Shown one piece after another: positions 46,465-58,920 of a stretch of 64,000 bases of DNA. Both the position numbers and the translations under genes were made by a program. A model generated the notes under the pieces. That model did no database searches. It was not told where the DNA came from and saw only the letters and a list, made by a program, of their open reading frames with translations. The stretch is from Loxodes magnus (lineage: Eukaryota > Ciliophora > Karyorelictea > Loxodida > Loxodidae): assembly GCA_946699065.1 (NCBI GenBank), contig CAMPDV010000202.1:248001-312000 (forward strand), read 5' to 3'. Every line of letters starts with the position of its first letter. Positions within the stretch are counted from its first letter, which is position 1.

Positions 46465-47516
46465 TGATTAAATTTAGAAGAGTATATTAATTTATAGATG
46501 AATTATGAGCATAAAGGAGAAAATATGTTAGCTATCATATTTGAATAGAAATGTTAATAAATAGGTATATAAATGTATTTGATTTGTATGTTGTATATTT
46601 TGTATTGATTAGATTAAGTTTATAGTACTTAATCTTATTAGATTTATAATTGGTTTATATCCAAACTGTTGACTTTGATAAAATCTAAGTTAAGTGATAA
46701 TTTCTTAATTATATTTATATAATAACTTGATAAGAAAGTATTAAATATTTAGTAATTAAAGTTTTGCTGGAATTGATTATTATTTAACTTTATCTGAAAT
46801 TATTAATCTTACATATACTTTAAATGATCTCTTTCAATTAGTTTTTAAATATGATAGAGATTATTATTCCATTTAAATTAGCAAGGGTATGAAATATGTC
46901 TATCTAAATGTTTGGCTCTAAATATATTTCTTAAACTAATAAGCATATAAACAATTGCTACAGAGTTAAAGCATTATAGTTTACTTACACAATATGTCTA
47001 TGTTTTCCCTTTTAAGTATCTTAATCTTCGTAGCATTATAATTCAATTAACACTCTATTACTATCAAATATATATACTTAGATCTTTAACTCTATATCAA
47101 TTTAATTATATTACAAATCAAACAAAAGTAAAAAATAGAGAAAGTTAATGAGATGCTTCATAATATATCAGAATATATCATTTTAAATTGGAAACCTGCT
47201 GCTATTTATTGCTAGTTGTATAAAATTTAAAGATTAAGAGAAATATAAGAATAATAAGTATAAGCTTGTACTTTTATACAAAAGTATATATCTATAAATA
47301 TGTCTAGAAATTTCTTTTTCAAAATATCTATTTAATTAAAATTTATAACTAATAAACCAAAATACCCTATTACACTAAAATATATTAGTCATTGCTTATT
47401 TCTTTTAGTTACTTACTAGTTAACTGCATTAACAAATAGACTATTTAACTATATTTATGGAATATAAACAAATTCTTTAAACCATTTCTTACTTCATTAA
47501 CTTCTAAGTCTTATTA
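46465..47516. other. Gene-free AT-rich spacer
   Basis: About 1 kb of AT-rich DNA between two minus-strand genes. Some weak open frames occur, but none I can support. Confidence 0.45.
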
Positions 47517-48104
47517 TCATATCAATTAACGATCCATTCCGTAGTCATTACATGTTTTGTGGTTTTCCAAACCTCTTCCTGCATATATTAATCTTATATC
47601 ATCTTAGTCTATTTATGATTTATCAGAAAGAATTTCTTTTAGTGTAGAAATAGTTTCTCAATGCTCCTATATAATAACACTTTCCAGTCAAGGTTTTCAC
47701 TTACAAAATAATTTTTCCTCGTTTTCCAGCTAATGACTGAGTAGTTACTAATCTAGTATTCTTCTATTAATTAATCTGATCTTAATATTTTTGCATTATA
47801 TAGCAATTATTAGCATTAAATGGGAATCTTCATCTGTTGTTCTATTAATTCCTTTATTCTTATTATCTTTTGATTCTATTGAATCTAAATGATTTAAGTG
47901 GCATAGTTAGAAGTTTTTATATAAAGAGTTAGTAAATAATTGGAATCTATTAAATCTTATTTAATATCATTATTTTGTATCTCATCACAGAAAACTAATT
48001 TTTAATAGCCCTATAAATCCAGTCTAGGAACCATAGTCATAAATAGATTCTAAGAAAGCATCTTAATCTTATTTAATCTCATTTCGTAACGAAACTCTAA
48101 ACAT
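47517..48104 (-). CDS. Protein with C-terminal ubiquitin-like domain
   Basis: 195 residues, ATG 48104 (MFRVSLRNEIKQDQDAFL) to TGA 47519-47517. The C-terminal ~85 residues look like a ubiquitin fold: SVIIQEHWETISTLKEILSD, then IDQDDIRLIYAGRGLENHKT and CNDYGMDRQ. These align with ubiquitin's TIENVK...DQQRLIFAGKQLEDGRTLxDYNI. The protein stops soon after this region, so there is no diglycine and it is unlikely to be conjugated; UBL adaptors often target proteasomes or deubiquitinases. The N-terminal half is unrecognised. Trp codons are TGA. An intron near the middle cannot be ruled out. Confidence 0.6.
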
Positions 48105-49071
48105 TTTATATTTACAGCCTAAGATTTCTAGAGATTTAAAATAAACAGTAGTCCAATAGAGAGGCTTAAAAGTATTGGCTGATAAGATTTGATATTTTCT
48201 GATAAATAAGCAATAATTATAATAATTTGATATATAGTTGTATAAGTATATTATAAAGACATTTTAATAAGTAAATTTATACTTTCAACTTATTTAATTA
48301 AGAATAAGCTATTAAATTCTAAGTTAATATAAGAATGTAATAAACATTCTAATATAAATTATTTTATATTTATTATATTAAAGTATTTATAGATTTCTAG
48401 GAATATTAAATTTAAGGATAGTTACTTAGTTCTCTTATTTTATTTAAATTAGTGATTTCTTTTATTCTTAAAGAGATGCTTATAGATCATTATTGTAAAA
48501 TATTCATGGGGTAGATTAATTATTTAAAATTTATTGAGATATATTATTTTAATATATTTTTATCTTACCTTTTGAGATAAAATGTTCATAACTTGAATAT
48601 TATTTTTATTTAAAATTTATCTTCAATTAAAAAACTCTTCTAGCTATTTCTGAATAATATATACAATTTTAGAAATTAAATCCTTTAAAAATTGTCAAAC
48701 ATTTCTTAAAGCAGTAGCTTATAATCTCTTTCTATTTCGATTTTTATTAAAATTAAGAATATCTTAAAGTGTTAATTAGTTTATAGAAGGATAAAGATTA
48801 TTAAATATATACATTTAGAAATTACTAAAGTCTAAATTATAATTTCCTTACAAGTTCATTGTTTTTATTTATTTAAATTATTGCCTTTTGGTTGAGCTTT
48901 GTTCCTTATTAAACTTATATCTATTTATATTCATTTTAAATTATTTATATGAATGTATATAGTTTATAGGAGTATTTAGATTAAGAATAAAAATAAATCA
49001 GAATTAGAATTAAAAGTTTGCTAAATAGCTCTGAATTTCGGACTTTCAGAAGTAACTAAGTGAATTTAATA
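48105..49071. other. Gene-free AT-rich spacer
   Basis: Nearly 1 kb of A/T-rich sequence with no supported gene or repeat. Confidence 0.45.
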
Positions 49072-49308
49072 ATGTCTTTAAAAATTGATCTTTCTCTGAA
49101 AAAATGCCAAGGCACCTTTGACTTTACGATCCAATGCTTACATTACGAAATGCTAGATTCTTATCGAGTTTATCAAATCTCCATTTCCCGCTACAATTAA
49201 ATAGATATTTTACCTAGCAAAATAATCTAAATGGAACAAATAACCAAAATGATAACTTGGGATTTGCTTCATGCACTATTCTCCTTATAAATCATATTTA
49301 TTTATTGA
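49072..49308 (+). CDS. Small unrecognised protein
   Basis: 79 codons, ATG 49072 (MSLKIDLSLKKCQGTFDFTI) to TGA 49306-49308. The first 160 bases are visibly less A/T-rich than the surroundings, and the reading (QCLHYEMLDSYRVYQISISR) looks real. It may be a remnant of a longer gene, as flanks show nothing. No domain recognised. Confidence 0.35.
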
Positions 49309-50091
49309 CTAATAAACAAATATTAAATTTTTAGATCCAATATCTATGATTTATACTTATATAGTTTAAAATAGACACTGAGTAAGTTAATAAAATTATG
49401 AAAGTATTATACAGATAAGCTTATAAAATAGAAAGTGTATAAAGAAATTCTAAATTTAATTTTTATTCTTTAATATTATTTATAAAATCCTCATCTACAT
49501 CTTTTTTAATAAAAGATGCTTCTCATGATTAAAATTAAAGTAGTAGGTAGAGAAAAAAATTAATTTATACTAATATTTTTATAATTAATTATATAAAATA
49601 GATTAATTATTAGCAAAAGAAAGAGAAAGTGAATATTCCCAAAATAAATAAAATAGAATAGTTGAGTAGATAAAATAACTTTTAATTACTTTATTAAATT
49701 TAAATATAATATTATAATTTTATATTTTTCACATATACAATACACTATTGATATCAAGTTACTAGATAAATTAATTTAGATTAGATTTATAATTTTTTAA
49801 AAAGGAAGCTGTTGCTTTATATCAGTTGCTAAATTAAGTATTTTATAACATTTTTAATTAAAAAAATATATAAAAAAAGCTTTAGTTCTTATAATTTTAC
49901 TACAAGTGCAAAACTTGTTGCTGGAAGAAATATTTAAAATTTATAACTCTAAATCAAATATTCAAACTAAATTTTGATTATTTCAATCAATATGCGAAAA
50001 AGAAGAAATTTAAATAACTAATTTTACAAATTAAAAATACTTGACAAAACTTTAATTCTGAAAATTAATATAAAAAAAGAAGTTCTTGAAA
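49309..50091. other. Gene-free AT-rich spacer
   Basis: About 780 bp of low-complexity A/T sequence; nothing recognisable. Confidence 0.45.
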
Positions 50092-50933
50092 ATGGCTTTC
50101 TCTTGGGAAAAAAGGAATGCAGGAAGGTTAAGACCTAAAGGAAAATAGTCAGTCTAAAAAACTCTTTAGATGTGGTACTTCTAAACTACCACCTGAAAAA
50201 AGATAAAAGCGCTAGACGGGAGATACTGAAACTCCACCAAAGAAATTTAAGAGAAATTAATAAGATTAATAACTCGGAATAAACCTCTTTAACGCCTGAA
50301 AAGATTAGACCAACTTGGAAAAGAAAACGATAAAAAGAATGAATCCAAAGAGATGCTAGGCCTAATCTGATCACTAATATTAAGAGTTAAAACATTGAAA
50401 GAAGATCAAATGTAACAAAAAAGGAAGTCGAGACCTATTTTGAAGATGAAGAATCTCACTTCGGCGGAAAATTTATAAATATCACAGGACAAAAAACGAA
50501 AAGAGAAAGAGTTCAGACAATGGAAAACGAAATCTTAAAATTTTTAAGGCCAAGACAAAAAGAACTGGATGAGGCAAGAAGAATTTTATACAGAGATTAA
50601 AAACTGTAATAATTTCGATAAGAATCTTAAAAGAGTGGTTTTGTTTCAATGGAAACAGAGAAAAAAGGAATTTAAAAAAAACAATCAGAAAAATGGGCTT
50701 CATCCACGAAAATCGATGACACCAATGACAGAAATGCTTGCAAAAAAGGTAAAAAGAAGAACGGTCTTTGACCGATTTGACAAAAGTTAACGACTTTTTT
50801 CCATGGATTAACGGAAGTATTTGACGCACAAATCAAAAAATAATGGAAGGAGACATTTAATTATTAGAGAAAGGAAGCCTTAGCAAGCTTTAAAATAATC
50901 ACAAACTTCGATTAAAAGGTAAACTTTATTTGA
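50092..50933 (+). pseudogene. Frame-broken basic protein gene, possibly element-derived
   Basis: A block of higher G/C and purine content than its flanks. Coding character moves between frames: frame 1 from ATG 50092 (MAFSWEKRNAGRLRPKGK), then a second frame with CGTSKLPPEKRQKRQTGDTE and PPKKFKRN, then a third with RRSNVTKKEVETYFEDEESH, TGQKTKRERVQTMENEILKF and RPRQKELDEARRILYRD, ending at TGA 50931-50933. No good introns explain the shifts, so this looks like a decaying gene or a transposon protein with frameshifts. It is very Lys/Arg-rich, suggesting nucleic-acid binding. Family unknown. Confidence 0.4.
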
Positions 50934-51458
50934 ATTGAATTTTATTTAATTAAATTATCTGAGAATTTATAATTTAATTGCTATTTAGAAGCTTTTCTTT
51001 TTTTTTAGTAGTTTGGATAAGAATTGCCAATAAATATCTGATTTAATTTTGTCTTAAGAAACGATAAAGACCGAATAAAACTAACTTTATATTTGCTACT
51101 GCTGGCAAATAAGAAAAAAAATTCTTAAATGATTTAACATAAAAGTTTTAAATTTAAATCTTAATTTTTTATATCTTTGAATAAATAGTAAATTTATAGG
51201 AGGTACTGTATTCAATGGGTTATGACATATTTCTTACAACTCTACTTCTCTATTGATTTCCCATCTTAAATTATATATCTGTTATATTTTTATAATTTTA
51301 CTTAGACAAATTTTAAAATTTAAATTATAAATAAACCTTACTATAAATAAAATTTAGTAAATAATTTAAAATAGGCCTTAAATGTTCTTCACTTATAAAA
51401 ATCTTTAATTTTATGCTTCATTATTTCAATGAAGGTAACTATAGGTGTAATAAATACT
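50934..51458. other. Gene-free AT-rich spacer
   Basis: About 520 bp of A/T-rich DNA with no supported feature. Confidence 0.45.
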
Positions 51459-51640
51459 TCAAATCCAAAAAAAATTTTTGGATTTGTAATAAAAATATTT
51501 CAAAAATGTTATTTGTGGTTTGTCTCTTCCAAGCTTGTCTATCCTTCCCTGTGGTGACATCTAGTGAGAGTTTATTCGTAATGCAGTATAAAACGCACCA
51601 GATTTCCTACTAAATCTTTTACCGCAGTCGACATCCAATT
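51459..51640 (-). pseudogene. Fragment resembling a degenerate C2H2 zinc finger
   Basis: On the minus strand the frame reads DCGKRFSRKSGAFYTALRIN followed by S-H, then SPQGRIDKLGRDKPQITFLK, ending at TGA 51461-51459. C-G-K-R-F-S-R-K-S and the L-R-x2-S-H end resemble a C2H2 finger, but the first Cys and first His are missing. The island is slightly richer in G/C. A perfect AT palindrome (AAATCCAAAAA.../...TTTTTGGATTT, about 51459-51485) lies inside. Probably a gene remnant. Confidence 0.3.
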
Positions 51641-51815
51641 TTTTTATAACATCATTGAAAATAATATCTCTTCTAAACCTTATCCATTTAAATGATAGAG
51701 TAAATTTTTATTTATTATTTCACTTTACTCTTTATAGATTTACCTAGCAGATCATTTAAATAATGAAACTTTATTTAGTAATAATAATATGATAATTTAA
51801 ATAAGAGTTATTAGT

Positions 51816-53846
51816 TCAATGTTTTTGATAGAAAAGAGCATATGCATTTGGAGTGTGTATCTGCTAACATTTTTCTACGTGAGAATCGTTAAAATCATAT
51901 CATTCATTATTTACTTTTATATAAGCATGATAATGACCTCCTCTTGAACTTCCTAAATGGATGTTGACAGCATATAAATCATAAAGAGTTTCTCCTTTAT
52001 AATCTTAAGGTAGAAAGGTTTTAAGATCTAGAACTATTGGATAATTAACATCAGTATAATTTTTCTAAATTTCTCATCCATTTTACTTAAATCTTTTAAT
52101 ATATACTATAAATATTTCAGGAGATCTATACAAGTTTAATTATTTAGTTCCATTGACATGCTTCTAACATTTCTTACAATAGAATTAATTTTCTCCCTCT
52201 AAATACTCTACTTACTATAGAAATTTAAAACATTAATCGAGAGAAACTTAAGAATTTACTATAAAAGATTTTTCAGGCATTTAATTAGAGTATATTCTCT
52301 TTTATATAAGTTCTTATACTTTATTAAATTATTTCTCAAAGCTTATTTAAAGTTTAAATTTGCTTACCTATAACAAATTTTCTATTGTTTAATTTCCTTT
52401 TAGAACATGAATTCTCTAGCACTTAGAAGAGTTACAGAAAATACATTCTTTAATATTTTAACTTTAACCTTTATTTGCTATCTAATTTTCTTAGTTCTCT
52501 TGATTAAGTTAGGTAATAATAGAATTTTCATTTTATTCTAGGATTATTTCTATCTTAAAAGGAATGTCATTAAAATTCTCTTAGTCTAAATGTAAATATT
52601 CTTTAATATATAAATAAGTATCTGTCATGCTCATTTCTTTTCATAAGTCTATAATTTAACATTATCCTACTTACTCAGTCTCATTTTGAGAAAATTCTAA
52701 ATTTTCTAATTCTTCTTATCTAAATGTCAGCAAAGTTCTGTACATTTAAGAATTTAATGGATCTACTTCAAAAGCATAGATAATCTCACTACTTAGATCG
52801 TTTATGTATTGCTCTTAAGATGTTAATAATTTAACATTATTTTCTTTATCTATTTATAAAAATATGAGGATTATATTATATCTTTTAGTATTCTATTCTA
52901 TTAAATCTTAAAATATATTTGTTTTTCCCAATTCTGGCAATTAATATTATAGAATTTGTATGTCTTCTTAAAAATTTAAAGGCTTGAAAATAATTTTAAT
53001 TTCCTTGGTTTTTTATTTAGGAATTTCAACACAAAATAGTTAAAATGGATCGAATATCACTGACTCTTGTTCGCAAACTCCACACTTTAATGTTGATTTT
53101 GTTTATCCATGCATTAAATCTACTATCTTAGAATCATTTCTCTTCAAATATCTTTTCCAACACTCTTGAGCTACTATTTCATCCGATCTTCCATCACTAG
53201 GCTTTCCTTCTATATAAGGTTTATCTGTCACTTTGTTTAAGTCTTCATGAATAGCATCTAATAGAAAGTTCATAAACTATTAAGAATCATGTTAATCTCC
53301 TTCTGTAAACTAAGGAGCAAATTTAGTGAGTAGTTTTCTGAAGTTAGAAGGTCTATAACTACTTTGGTTATTTTAGTATGCTATTTTAATAAGATTAGCA
53401 AACTCTTCAGTTATTTTACCTGCTGTTCCAAATTTATTTTTTCTATTTAAATAATTTTATCAATTATCGGAAAGGAAAAAATCAACCAAAGGAGGAGTGT
53501 GTAAAAGACACTATAAAGCTGAATTCATAAAGCAAGTATTTCCTAAGTTTTAAAGTCCCATTATGCTATATTTTCTTTTAAATTAAATTGTCCATATAGA
53601 ATCTTTAATAGTTCTTGTAAATTCCTCAATGTCCGACAAATTATAAATATTTTTTAAAGTATTTTTAAAGGAAGCATATTCATAATTTTAAGTTTCTTGT
53701 TTGTCACTTGGGTTAATAATATAATTTTTGCTATTTTATTTATTGTTAATTCCTTTCTTTTCCTCATAGTTTTCAATACTTTCTTTTGCACTTTGACTCT
53801 TTTAATGATTTGGTTTTTTTTACTTCAAAGGTATTAGGCAACCCAT
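51816..53846 (-). CDS. Ubiquitin-specific protease (USP/UBP, C19 family), paralogue 2, lipid-anchor N-terminus
   Basis: 676 residues, ATG 53846 to TGA 51818-51816. The protease domain is almost the same as paralogue 1, including the Cys box [28 protein letters not shown], and the [10 protein letters not shown] / W-Y-D-F-N-D-S-H-V ends. The first ~115 residues are unrelated: [18 protein letters not shown], with Gly2-Cys3 suited to myristoyl/palmitoyl anchoring, then a Lys/Glu/Asn-rich linker. Around the first CxxC pair it has [13 protein letters not shown], as in paralogue 3, but the following [11 protein letters not shown] matches paralogue 1, so it is a mosaic. It lies in inverted orientation 18.6 kb from paralogue 1. 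All catalytic residues are present, so it is probably active. Confidence 0.94.
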
Positions 53847-55550
53847 TTGTAATATATGAAATTTATATTGTAAATAATTTAAAGACTTACATTAATTTAT
53901 TTACATGGTATCAACAAATAAATTCTAGTCGCTTTTTAAAATGGTTTGATTGAAATTGAATTAGTTATAAATTAGATAAAGTACTGGAGATAAAGTTTAA
54001 ATTCTTTGATATAAATTTAAGTTTTCATAGCAAATGATCTATTTGTAAAAGCATTATAACTACTTTAAAGGAAACTAATACAGCTATTTACTAAACTTAG
54101 TTATAGTATTAATTTGATTAGAATTAGCTCTGTAAATATTTCTTTGATTGATTTATCTTAAGTTAAAATTGACAATTCTAGAGTTAGTTTGGTATAATTA
54201 TTTATAATAGACTGCTTTATTGAATTGATAGAAATAAATTCTGAAGAATGTTTTAATTAAAAGAATGAGTTGCATTAAGAGTTGAATAATTTGATTAGAT
54301 AGCTTAATCTAAATATAACTATATGTGGCATAAAAATATAAAAAAGCTTAATTATAAAGAGGAATTATATCTAAATGATTTTTGAAATTAGATAAAATGA
54401 GCAGATAAAAGTTAATTTTTGAAGATTAGATTTATAAAAGTTTATAGTTCTTAAATATTATATTTATAAGAATAAAGCTGAACATAATTATTTATAATTC
54501 TATCAAATTATTAACTAATAATATAATTATCTTAATTTAAATTTTAGTATAATTATATAATTTAATTGACAATTTATTATTAAACTAATTTAGTAGCAGG
54601 ATAGTAATTTATTAAATAGTTTGTACAATCTATAATATTTCCATTATTTTAAATTAAATCTCAATTTTTTATTTTCTTTAATTAAGGCTAAAATCTTATT
54701 AACTAAGGATTAAATTAGCTTTGAAATTTATTTCTGTATTTTAATTTTATTAAATAAATTGAATAAATTGGAACTAATTAGAATTTTTATATTATTAACA
54801 TACAAATGATCTCAATCATCTATCTAAAAATATAATAATTATTAATATAAAGATTAGTAATATTTCTTTCTTTGTTCATTAAATAATTTATCATATATTA
54901 AACAGGGTATGTTCTAGACTCTTATTAATTTAAAGTTGATATATTTCTTTATAAAATATCTAATATAAATAGTTTAAAAAGGTTAATCTAAATTTATTTA
55001 TAATATACTAAAATATAATAAACTTTAAAGTTATTTATTTATTTGTATAATGCTTATTTAATATTATACAGCTAAGCTTAGATATATAAATTTAATATAA
55101 ATTATAATTCTAAAATAAGAGAAATAACTTTAGTTCTTATTATACTCTTTAGTTCATATTTTAAACCTCTTTAACTGCTATACATTTAACTATCTCCTTA
55201 TTAAACCTTTCATAAATTCACCAATAAACCTAGTATTTAATATAATCTTAAATTTAATAAACCAAAATATTTAAGCATCAATAACTACAAACTTTATTCT
55301 CAAATTAAAAGAAATACTCTAATTAACGCAAAATTAATACCTTTCAAATTTTAAAACTTACTAAAAGCAAAGAAATATAACCTTCTAAAACTTTTTATTA
55401 AGTAATAGACCAATTTTAAATTTGATAGTGTAAAGGCTTAAAAGTAACAAAAATATTCTAATTTATAAATAAGACTTACATACAAAGAATTTATAAAGAT
55501 TATAGATTTTAAGATTATTAGATATATAATTATAATTTAAACTTAACATA
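53847..55550. other. Gene-free AT-rich spacer between USP paralogues 2 and 3
   Basis: About 1.7 kb of A/T-rich DNA separates the two divergently transcribed proteases. No gene, tRNA or ordered repeat that I can support. Confidence 0.5.
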
Positions 55551-57410
55551 ATGGGAACTCTATGCTCTAAAACCAAAATCAGAAATTCCTAAATTATTAC
55601 TACTCAATTTCATTTAATTGGACTTTATAACTTAGGAAATACTTGCTTTATGAATTCAGCTTTATAGTGTCTTTTACACACTCCTCCTTTGGTTGATTTT
55701 TTCCTTTCCGATAATTGATAAAATTATTTAAATAGAAATAATAAATTTGGAACAGCAGGTAAAATAACTGAAGAGTTTGCTAATCTTATTAAAATAGCAT
55801 ACTAAAATAACCAAAGTAGTTATAGACCTTCTAACTTCAGAAAACTACTCACTAAATTTGCTCCTTAGTTTACAGAAGGAGATTAACATGATTCTTAATA
55901 GTTTATGAACTTTCTATTAGATGCTATTCATGAAGACTTAAACAAAGTGACAGATAAACCTTATATAGAAGGAAAGCCTAGTGATGGAAGATTGGATGAA
56001 ATAGTAGCTCAAGAGTGTTGGTAAAGATATTTGAAGAGAAATGATTCTAAGATAGTAGATTTAATGCATGGATAAACAAAATCAACATTAAAGTGTGGAT
56101 TTTGCGAACAAGAGTCAGTGATATTCGATCCATTTTAACTATTTAGCGTTGAAATTCCTCAGCTTAAAGACATTAATATAATTTTGATACCAAGTTTATT
56201 AAAAGAATCAATAAAATAGATTGAAATTCAAATATATTAGTGATTTGAGGTAAATCTTTTGTGAAAGGAACTATAGTAAAAATTTGTTAAAGAGAGTAAT
56301 AAAATAATATTGCTGTAAATTGAAAAAGATAAAGATCATTATTAATATGAGTTTAAGGAAAAATCTATATAAGACATAAGAAATTCTTGTTTATATGCTT
56401 ATGAAACTAAGCCGTTTTAAAAATAATTTTATAGAACTTTTGTTGAATTTAAGTCTAAAATAAAAAAATGATGATTTATAAATACTAAGACATATTTATC
56501 AAAAGGATTTATTTAAATATTAGATATCCCAAAATAATAGAGTGTCAAAGGTTTATATCAAGATATTTATGACTTTTACTTTAGTAGCTCTGAAAAGTAG
56601 CAAATAGAAAATTTGCAAAAGCTTTTTATAATAAAAATTTAAGTATCTTAACATTAAGAAAAAATCATACATTGACTGAATGAAGATAGTTTAGCATGAA
56701 AAGATAATTCTATTATTGAAAATAGTTCAAAGTCAAGTTGCATATTTTGTTATGGTTAAGAATGTCAAGAAGGTCATACTTTAAAATTAAATGAAAATAG
56801 AAATATAGGTTTTTTTATTTAGAAAGGGATTTTTAGTGTTTAGATTATAATATAAAATGATTTAAAAAGTTTAGAAACTAAATTATTAAATAGAAAATTA
56901 GAATAAGTAAAAATAGTAAATTCATAGTCTAAGAGATATTAAGTGAATTTAAAAGATTGCATCAATATTTTACAAAAGGAAGAAATACTAGAAGGAGAAA
57001 ATTAATTTCACTGCTAATTCTGCAAAAAAATTATAAATGGAACAAAAAAATTAGAATTGTTTAAAACTCCATAAATATTTATAATTTACCTTAAAAGGTT
57101 TAAGTAGACAGGATCTAAAATAGAAAAATACAATATTAATGTAAATTATCCTGAAGAGCTAAATATATAAGATATTATTAAGTTTTAGAATCAAAAAGAT
57201 GCTAAAATTTACGATTTATATGCAGTGAATATACATTAAGGCAGTGCAAAAGGTGGACATTATTTAGCTTACGCAAAAGTAGGAGAAAAATGATATTAAT
57301 TTAATGATTCATCGGTTAGTTTATGTAATAACGTATAAAGTGAAAATGCATATTCACTATATTACTAAGAACGAAAACGAGATAAGATAAACTTTGAAAA
57401 ATAATAATGA
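55551..57410 (+). CDS. Ubiquitin-specific protease (USP/UBP, C19 family), paralogue 3
   Basis: 619 residues, ATG 55551 to TGA 57408-57410. The N-terminus MGTLCSKTKIRNS is another likely myristoyl/palmitoyl anchor. The first ~180 codons of the catalytic domain (Cys box to LFSVEIP) are nearly identical in DNA to paralogue 1. After about 56160 the sequence diverges strongly, but the family motifs persist: CIFCYGQECQEGH, NQFHCQFCKKIINGTKKL, IYLKRFK, and the His box SAKGGHYLAYAKVGEK with W-Y-Q-F-N-D-S-S-V. All catalytic positions are kept. The abrupt change from near identity to divergence suggests gene conversion of the 5' half. Confidence 0.95.
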
Positions 57411-58669
57411 GCATAATGGAAATTTGGCTCTATAAAGATTCTTACCAATTATTTTTTCTATTTATATAACTTAATCTTTAAAAATTATTATTTCAATAAC
57501 CTAATTTTCTAGAAACATAAAAAACTGGATAAAAGATATAAAAAATCCAATTAAATAAGAAATTTAATTTTGATTCTCTTTTTTATTTATATTTTATAGT
57601 TAAATTCTAAATAGGTTTGCATTTTCTAGTCTCAAAATATGAATATAATAGTATGTGAACTTTAAAAAATGTAATACATATTTGAGACTTACACAATAAA
57701 GATTGGTAAATGTAAAATAAGTATTAATTTAACTTACTTTAAGATTATATTCTATTGTAATTTTTATAAAACTTATCAAAATTATTAATTTAATTTTAGA
57801 TGATACAATTATAAGAATATATTCAAATCAAATTCCTTAAATTAATAAAAATTGATAATTAAGCTTAAAGATAAAAATTATATTTGATATAATATTAATA
57901 AAAAGATATAAATAATTTTGTAGATTCTGTATCTTTAATTTTATTTTAGTTATAAAATTAATTCAGACTTTAATCTAAATACTAGATTGCTTGCTTCTAT
58001 AAATTTGCTGTATTTTTTAAAATAACAAGAAATTAAAAGAAATTAGCAAAGAAAATGTATTTATTTATTTAAATGTATAGCACTCTTATTAATATAAAAC
58101 TATTAAAGATACTTCTCTATAATAAAAAATGTTTTATTAATATACTATTAATTTATTATTTCAATTATAAATAGTATTTATTATAAAAAATAAATATTAT
58201 TATATTAATAAAGAAATCAATTTACTTATTTATTTTAAATTGCTTACTATCTATTTATCTCACACCATTCTTCCATTTTTACCTATTTTATTATTCAAAC
58301 TATTTTCATTCAATATTTATAAAGCATCCATTCTATTTTAATACATTTTCTATTGTCGCTTTGCTTTTTCTTAGATAATATATATAATTGCATGAAAAAT
58401 TATAATCTTTAATATAATTAAGAGCAGAATATAAAATAAATTATAGATTCAGTAAGAAAATTAAGATAGTATAAATAAATATATAAATCCTTTACATCTA
58501 TATACTTTATTAAATCTAAACTTATAATTCTTAAATTATTACTATCAATTCAGACTAACCACTTCCATGTGATATCGATAAAAAGATAAATTATAACTAT
58601 TTAAAACTAATTTTATTTAACTAAATATTTATTTATATTTCATTAATTCAACTAAAACTCTTTTTGGAA
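57411..58669. other. Gene-free AT-rich spacer
   Basis: About 1.25 kb of A/T-rich DNA downstream of USP paralogue 3; nothing recognisable. Confidence 0.5.
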
Positions 58670-58920
58670 ACAGAAACTTCTTTCCGATTGCACGACCCGA
58701 CGCTTTCTTTTTAAGGAATAACGAGGATATCCTGTTGTGCTCCAGGCACAGCTGCTAGGGAGCTCTATCGCTATGAGCAGCCAGTTTCAAGCCCTACCAA
58801 GAGCGGATAATCTCAAAGACAGTATTTCTTTCAGAAAATGGCTCTAACAGGGACAATCTCAGCGACAGGAAAGGAACTTATTCCTAGCCATAAAACCAAA
58901 AAGTGTAGTAAAGAAGGTCT
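58670..58920. ncRNA. Candidate structured RNA gene, about 240 nt
   Basis: A sharply bounded G/C-richer island in A/T-rich DNA with no credible coding frame. Its two ends can pair: CTTCTTT (58677-58683) with AAAGAAG (58910-58916). Inside, GCTGC (58751-58755) pairs with GCAGC (58777-58781), closing a loop with GGGAGCTC. This closed-end layout is typical of stable RNAs such as RNase P/MRP or SRP RNA. I could not find the diagnostic motifs of any of them with confidence, so the class and strand are open. Confidence 0.45.

Noticed and set aside
47640-47760. Reading KIILQVKTLTGK, which looks like the start of ubiquitin
   Set aside because: It is in a different frame from the stronger IRLIYAGRGLE ubiquitin-like match, and that frame does not continue as ubiquitin.
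50482-50829. Minus-strand 115-residue Phe/Leu-rich ORF
   Set aside because: Antisense of a Lys/Arg-rich plus-strand coding block.
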